Shown piece after piece: positions 6,266-9,322 of a stretch of 9,322 nucleotides of DNA; position 1 is the stretch's first letter; each line of letters begins with the position of its first letter. The notes below the pieces were generated by a model. That model made no database searches. It saw nothing but the letters and a program-made list of their open reading frames with translations, and was not told the DNA's origin. A program made the position numbers and the translations under genes. Location: NCBI GenBank assembly GCA_002167365.1, contig NHCU01000033.1, positions 3,789 through 13,110 on the forward strand, read 5' to 3'. The stretch comes from Betaproteobacteria bacterium TMED41. GTDB lineage: Bacteria > Pseudomonadota > Gammaproteobacteria > Burkholderiales > Burkholderiaceae_A.

Positions 6266-7368
6266 ATTAGTTCAGGCTCCTCGACAAAACCTATCAAAGA
6301 CTCAATCACCGAAGAAGTTTGACCAATTATTTTTGTGGAATCAATAGAGGAATAATTAGTGAGGCCAATAGCAATTTTTTTTCTATTTGAAGTTGTGCAT
6401 AGAACAGCATCCCCACGATCAAAGTTACCGATAACCTCTAAAACACCGATTGGCAAAAGGGATTTTCCATTTCTATAAATTGCCTCGATGGCTCCTTCAT
6501 CAAGAACAAAAGTTCCTTTTATTTTTAATTGACTGGATAGCCATTGTTTCCTGGCTTTTAATTTTGGCACATCAGCTTTTACAAAAGTACCCAGTTCTTC
6601 TCCTGAGGAAAGTCTGAGAAGAATATCTTTTTCAAAGCCACTTGTTATTAATGTATTTGCCCCTCCACTGGCGGCGATTTTAGCCGCCCTAATTTTTGTA
6701 GCCATTCCTCCAACACCATACTTTGATGTACTACCAGATGAAACTCTTGAAAGTTTTTTATCGCTAGCATATACAAAATCAATCAGTTGCGCTTGTGGGT
6801 ATAAATCTGGATCACAATCGTAAATTCCACACTTATCTGTAAGAATTACCAAAAGGTCAGCTCCTAACTGGTTGGCTACCATAGCCGCCAACGTGTCGTT
6901 GTCACCTACTTTAATTTCCTCAGTGGCTACGGTGTCGTTCTCGTTAATGATCAGAACTACGTTGTTTTTTAATAGTGACAACATAGTACTTCTGGAGTTC
7001 AAGTACCTTTTCCTGTTTGAAAAATCTTCATGAGTTAATAGTATTTGGGCCGTAAGTTTTCCAAATTTCTCAAAAGCATTTTCATAAGCTCTGGTCAGCC
7101 CCACTTGCCCAGCTGCAGCCGCGGCTTGTAATTGATTGATATGACTTGGCCTATTGCTCCAACCTAACCTTCGAATACCTTCTGCTATTGAACCGCTTGA
7201 GACAATGATTATCTCAAATCCTGCTTCTAATAACGATTCAATTTGGTTTGCATAGTCATCGATTGCGCCGTTATGAATACCTTTACCATTTCCTGTTACG
7301 ACCGACGACCCAAGCTTAACAACCCATCGCTGAGGTCTGATTTTAACAAGGTTTTCTGTTTTTTTTAT
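6211..7368 (-). CDS. proB: glutamate 5-kinase with PUA domain, apparent ATA start
   Basis: ProB phosphorylates glutamate to gamma-glutamyl phosphate, the first and feedback-controlled step of proline synthesis. Taken from the ATA at 7366-7368, it has 385 residues. The amino-acid kinase domain shows WVVKLGSSVVTG (15-26), VSSGSIAEG (56-64; the usual alanine after SSG is serine), INENDTV (141-147), GDNDTLAA, LTDKCGIYDCDP (176-187) and GGMATKIRAAK (220-230). A C-terminal PUA domain spans about 284-372. The frame is open and unbroken from the in-frame TGA at 7381-7383 into the kinase domain, and no ATG, GTG or TTG occurs before the GTG at 7104. Starting there would delete the first 88 residues, including the first nucleotide-binding loop, so it cannot be right. 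CAGGAG lies six bases before the ATA. It is the last gene of the rplU-rpmA-obgE series, 42 bases after obgE, and its 3' end overlaps rppH. Confidence 0.93.
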   Translation of the reverse strand: MKKTENLVKIRPQRWVVKLGSSVVTGNGKGIHNGAIDDYANQIESLLEAGFEIIIVSSGSIAEGIRRLGWSNRPSHINQLQAAAAAGQVGLTRAYENAFEKFGKLTAQILLTHEDFSNRKRYLNSRSTMLSLLKNNVVLIINENDTVATEEIKVGDNDTLAAMVANQLGADLLVILTDKCGIYDCDPDLYPQAQLIDFVYASDKKLSRVSSGSTSKYGVGGMATKIRAAKIAASGGANTLITSGFEKDILLRLSSGEELGTFVKADVPKLKARKQWLSSQLKIKGTFVLDEGAIEAIYRNGKSLLPIGVLEVIGNFDRGDAVLCTTSNRKKIAIGLTNYSSIDSTKIIGQTSSVIESLIGFVEEPELIHRDNLTLTDSNSSFENT

Positions 7369-7374
7369 TTTAAA

Positions 7375-7380
7375 CTCCTG
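7375..7380 (-). promoter_or_regulatory. Shine-Dalgarno site pointing to the ATA start of proB
   Basis: CAGGAG on the minus strand is the best ribosome site in the right half of the window. Six bases (TTTAAA) separate it from ATA at 7366-7368. It lies in the 42-base gap between obgE and proB, and no standard start codon in any frame follows it at a workable distance. Confidence 0.75.
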
Positions 7381-7410
7381 TCACTAATAAAACTGAATTG
7401 CTAAAGTTTT

Positions 7411-8502
7411 TTAGGATTTCTTGAATCTCACATCATTTTCAAAATCAAAAATTTTATTTTTATTTTGACTAGTAATCCACTCATTTATTTTAGAAAGAAT
7501 ATCTTCTATCCCCTCTGAAGAGTGAGAAGAAATAAAAAAAACAGAATCATCTTTTAAATATTTACGAAGAATATGCCATCTTTTTTGTCTTATTTTTATC
7601 GGAACTAAATCTATTTTGGTGAAAACTAACCACCTCGGTTTTTTTACTAACTCAGAACTAAAGTGCTCTAATTCTAAAAGTATATCTAAAATTTTTTTTC
7701 TTATGGATTCTACAATTTTAGCTTCATAATCGAGTCCTTCATGCCTGATATCTTCTCCTGAAAAATCTACGAAATGAAGCAACAGCCTGGTTCTTTGTAT
7801 GTGCCTTAAGAACTGTAGGCCCAAACCCGAACCATTTGAAGCACCTTTCATTAATCCAGGAATATCTGCCAAAACAAAACTTTTCTTTTGTTCCCTAAAA
7901 ACAACGCCCAAATTCGGAGTAGTCGTTGTAAAGGGATAATTCGCTACTTTACCTTTAGATTGAGTAGTGGTGTTTACGAAAGTTGACTTACCTGAATTTG
8001 GAGATCCGAAAACACCAACATCTGCTAAAAGTTTTAACTCCAATTTTAACTTTTTAACCTGACCTTCTTTACCCAAAGTACACTGTCGTGGTGTTCTGTT
8101 TGTGCTTGATTTAAAGCGTAAATTTCCAAGGCCACCCAACCCTCCCGAGGCAAGAATTACTCTATCACCATGTTCACAAAAATCAGCAACTATTTCTCCT
8201 GATTCTATTTCTTTTATTATTGTTCCGACTGGAAAACGAAGAACAACGTCTTCAGCTTTTGCTCCATGCTTGTCAGAACCACCTCCCTGTTGTCCATTTT
8301 TAGCCTTGTGTATTCTAGAATATCGGTATTCAATTAGAGTATTAATGTTTCTATCAGCTTGTCCTATGATATTTCCTCCACTACCCCCATCTCCGCCGCT
8401 TGGTCCACCTTTTGGGATATATTTCTCTCTTCTGAAAGCAACAACCCCATTGCCTCCATTACCTGCACGCAATTCTATGTTGGCTTCGTCAATGAATTTC
8501 AT
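7411..8502 (-). CDS. obgE: Obg family GTPase, ribosome assembly factor
   Basis: An essential GTPase that binds the 50S subunit during late assembly and links ribosome state to growth and stress. The 363 residues comprise the glycine-rich Obg fold (1 to about 158, with NGGNGVVAFRREKYIPKGGP and GGDGGSGG) and a TRAFAC-class G domain: G1 GSPNSGKS (166-173, where GLPNAGKS is common), TTTTPN (192-197) as G2, DIPGL (213-217) as G3, TKID (295-298) as G4 and ISSHS (324-328) as G5. Beyond about 345 only a short charged tail remains, so the variable OCT domain of other lineages is absent, about normal for betaproteobacteria. The ATG at 8502 matches the family start MKFIDEA but has no evident Shine-Dalgarno sequence. 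It lies 83 AT-rich bases after rpmA, as in the conserved rplU-rpmA-obgE operon, where all three products concern the large ribosomal subunit. Confidence 0.98.
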   Translation of the reverse strand: MKFIDEANIELRAGNGGNGVVAFRREKYIPKGGPSGGDGGSGGNIIGQADRNINTLIEYRYSRIHKAKNGQQGGGSDKHGAKAEDVVLRFPVGTIIKEIESGEIVADFCEHGDRVILASGGLGGLGNLRFKSSTNRTPRQCTLGKEGQVKKLKLELKLLADVGVFGSPNSGKSTFVNTTTQSKGKVANYPFTTTTPNLGVVFREQKKSFVLADIPGLMKGASNGSGLGLQFLRHIQRTRLLLHFVDFSGEDIRHEGLDYEAKIVESIRKKILDILLELEHFSSELVKKPRWLVFTKIDLVPIKIRQKRWHILRKYLKDDSVFFISSHSSEGIEDILSKINEWITSQNKNKIFDFENDVRFKKS

Positions 8503-8510
8503 TATTTTTT

Positions 8511-8524
8511 GTAGTGTTAACTAC
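8511..8524 (-). other. small hairpin in the obgE leader
   Basis: GTAGT and ACTAC form a 5-bp stem around a 4-base loop, ending about nine bases before the obgE start, where a ribosome site would be expected. obgE has no clear Shine-Dalgarno sequence. The hairpin might influence initiation, but with so short a stem chance is a fair alternative. Confidence 0.25.
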
Positions 8525-8585
8525 GGGAAAATTTAAAAAGGTATTTTTTATTGAAAATTAAAAAATATAAAAATATATTTGATAG

Positions 8586-8840
8586 TTAGTTTATTACGCT
8601 GACTGTAGATTTGTTCAAAAAACCCTTGATATTAAAAAAAACTTTCCCTTTTTTGAGAGCAAAAAGTGTGTGATCTTTACCAATGCCAACATTTTTTCCA
8701 GGGTGAAATTTAGTTCCTCTTTGACGAACAATTATGTTTCCTGGCACAACAAATTCTCCGCCAAATTTTTTCACTCCCAATCTATTGGATTCTGAATCTC
8801 TTCCATTTCTTGAAGAACCCCCACCCTTTTTATGCGCCAT
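8586..8840 (-). CDS. rpmA: 50S ribosomal protein L27
   Basis: L27 lies at the peptidyl-transferase centre; its flexible N terminus reaches the P-site tRNA. The 84 residues are of normal length and cover the whole family: MAHKKGGGSSRNGRDSESNR at the start, LGVKKFGGE, GNIIVRQRGTKFHPG and VGIGKDHTLFAL. The protein begins directly with MAHKKGG and so lacks the cleaved N-terminal extension known from Firmicutes. A GGGA (8848-8851) seven bases before the ATG supports the start. It follows rplU after 33 bases and is surely cotranscribed with it. Confidence 0.98.
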   Translation of the reverse strand: MAHKKGGGSSRNGRDSESNRLGVKKFGGEFVVPGNIIVRQRGTKFHPGKNVGIGKDHTLFALKKGKVFFNIKGFLNKSTVSVIN

Positions 8841-8873
8841 TTTTATTTCCCATAAATTTTGTCGTATTTCACT

Positions 8874-9203
8874 TTACAAACTTAGTGACTTAATCTCTAC
8901 TTCAGTAAAAGGTTGTCTATGTCCTTGAGACTTTGCAGAGTGCTTTCGTCTGCGAAATTTAAATATCTTAATTTTTGATTGCTTGCCTTGACCGATAACC
9001 TCAGCAATTACCTTAGCGCCATCCAGATAGGGAGAACCAAATTTAAAATTAGACTTTTTAGAGTCTGAGTTTTTGTCCTGAAAGGCAATCACTTTATCAA
9101 ATATGACTTCATCACCAACCGCTAAATCCAATTTTTCGACCTGCAAACGATCGCCCAAGCTAACTTTGTGCTGTTTACCACCAGTTTTTATTACCGCATA
9201 CAT
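8874..9203 (-). CDS. rplU: 50S ribosomal protein L21
   Basis: L21 binds 23S rRNA in the large subunit. The 109 residues are slightly longer than the usual 103 or so. The start MYAVIKTGGKQHKV and the basic C-terminal signature FKFRRRKHSAKSQGHRQPFT (81-100) are typical. The extra length is a small lysine/serine-rich insertion at about 43-52, in a loop where the family varies. The ATG at 9203 is preceded by a weak GGAC (9211-9214). It is the first gene of the minus-strand group rplU-rpmA-obgE-proB, with a candidate promoter upstream. Confidence 0.97.
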   Translation of the reverse strand: MYAVIKTGGKQHKVSLGDRLQVEKLDLAVGDEVIFDKVIAFQDKNSDSKKSNFKFGSPYLDGAKVIAEVIGQGKQSKIKIFKFRRRKHSAKSQGHRQPFTEVEIKSLSL

Positions 9204-9240
9204 TCAAAAAGTCCAATTATATTATTTTATTAAACATTTA

Positions 9241-9270
9241 ATAGTAGTGGCTTTTACATCCAAAGGTCAA
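9241..9270 (-). promoter_or_regulatory. candidate promoter of the rplU-rpmA-obgE-proB group
   Basis: On the minus strand a -35 TTGACC (9265-9270, one mismatch to TTGACA) is followed after 18 bases by TACTAT (9241-9246, four of six positions of TATAAT). Transcription would begin near 9234, about 30 bases before the rplU start. The remaining bases to the right edge hold no gene I can support; a gene read away to the right could begin outside the window. Confidence 0.45.
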
Positions 9271-9322
9271 CTATCATCAACTTATAATTTAAACTTTTAT
9301 ATGAAATTTAATTACATAATTA

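Noticed and set aside
7102..7104. GTG as the start of proB (protein of 297 residues)
   Set aside because: The reading frame upstream continues without a stop and encodes the conserved ProB N terminus; starting here would leave a kinase without its first nucleotide-binding loop.
8102..8536. A 144-residue proline-rich open frame on the plus strand
   Set aside because: It is the antisense reflection of the glycine-rich N-terminal Obg domain; no family resemblance and no ribosome site were seen.
8563..8580. AAATATA-N4-TATATTT inverted repeat followed by T-rich sequence after rpmA, considered as a terminator
   Set aside because: The stem is entirely A/T, expected by chance in such AT-rich spacer, and far too weak for a normal intrinsic terminator; obgE is also expected to be cotranscribed.
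1..9322. Search for CRISPR arrays, insertion sequences, phage genes, tRNAs, toxin-antitoxin pairs or an unknown multi-gene system
   Set aside because: Every long open frame with coding character belongs to a known housekeeping family, no direct repeats of array type were seen, and the gaps are all under 250 bases. By-eye reading could still miss a small RNA.

Overview
The window reads as an ordinary, tightly packed stretch of housekeeping chromosome from an AT-rich betaproteobacterium, most likely a streamlined or host-restricted member of Burkholderiales. This rests on protein resemblance and on the gene order rplU-rpmA-obgE-proB, rppH, proS, ffh, ypjD, ampD, nrdA, which I recall as a Burkholderiales arrangement; no database search was possible. 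I see no transposase, phage gene, CRISPR array, tRNA, rRNA or defence system, and no region that looks recently acquired. No wholly new system was found. The interest lies in how the genes start, stop and are controlled.

Right part (6211-9322, minus strand): a candidate promoter drives rplU (L21), rpmA (L27), obgE (ribosome-assembly GTPase) and proB (glutamate 5-kinase, first step of proline synthesis). proB has no ATG, GTG or TTG start; its only plausible start is an ATA codon behind a good Shine-Dalgarno sequence, and naive gene calling would lose the first 88 residues. Centre (3917-6265): rppH (mRNA 5'-pyrophosphohydrolase, plus) and proS (prolyl-tRNA synthetase, minus) diverge from a 69-bp gap. 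rppH runs 55 bp into the end of proB, and proS ends on the same TTAA as ffh.

Left part (1-3920): ffh (SRP GTPase, plus) diverges from ypjD (membrane protein of the cytochrome c assembly family, minus). Next come ampD (cytosolic muropeptide amidase, minus) and the 5' end of nrdA (ribonucleotide reductase alpha subunit, minus), which runs off the left edge. Upstream of nrdA lie a good sigma70-type promoter and two matching palindromes with centres 32 bp apart, which fit a tandem NrdR operator.

Functionally the window covers translation (rplU, rpmA, obgE, proS), protein targeting (ffh), RNA decay (rppH), proline and dNTP supply (proB, nrdA), peptidoglycan recycling (ampD) and haem or cytochrome biogenesis (ypjD). 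There is no gene-free stretch over 300 bases; the largest gap (1373-1617) holds only a candidate ampD promoter. No convincing intrinsic terminator was seen.
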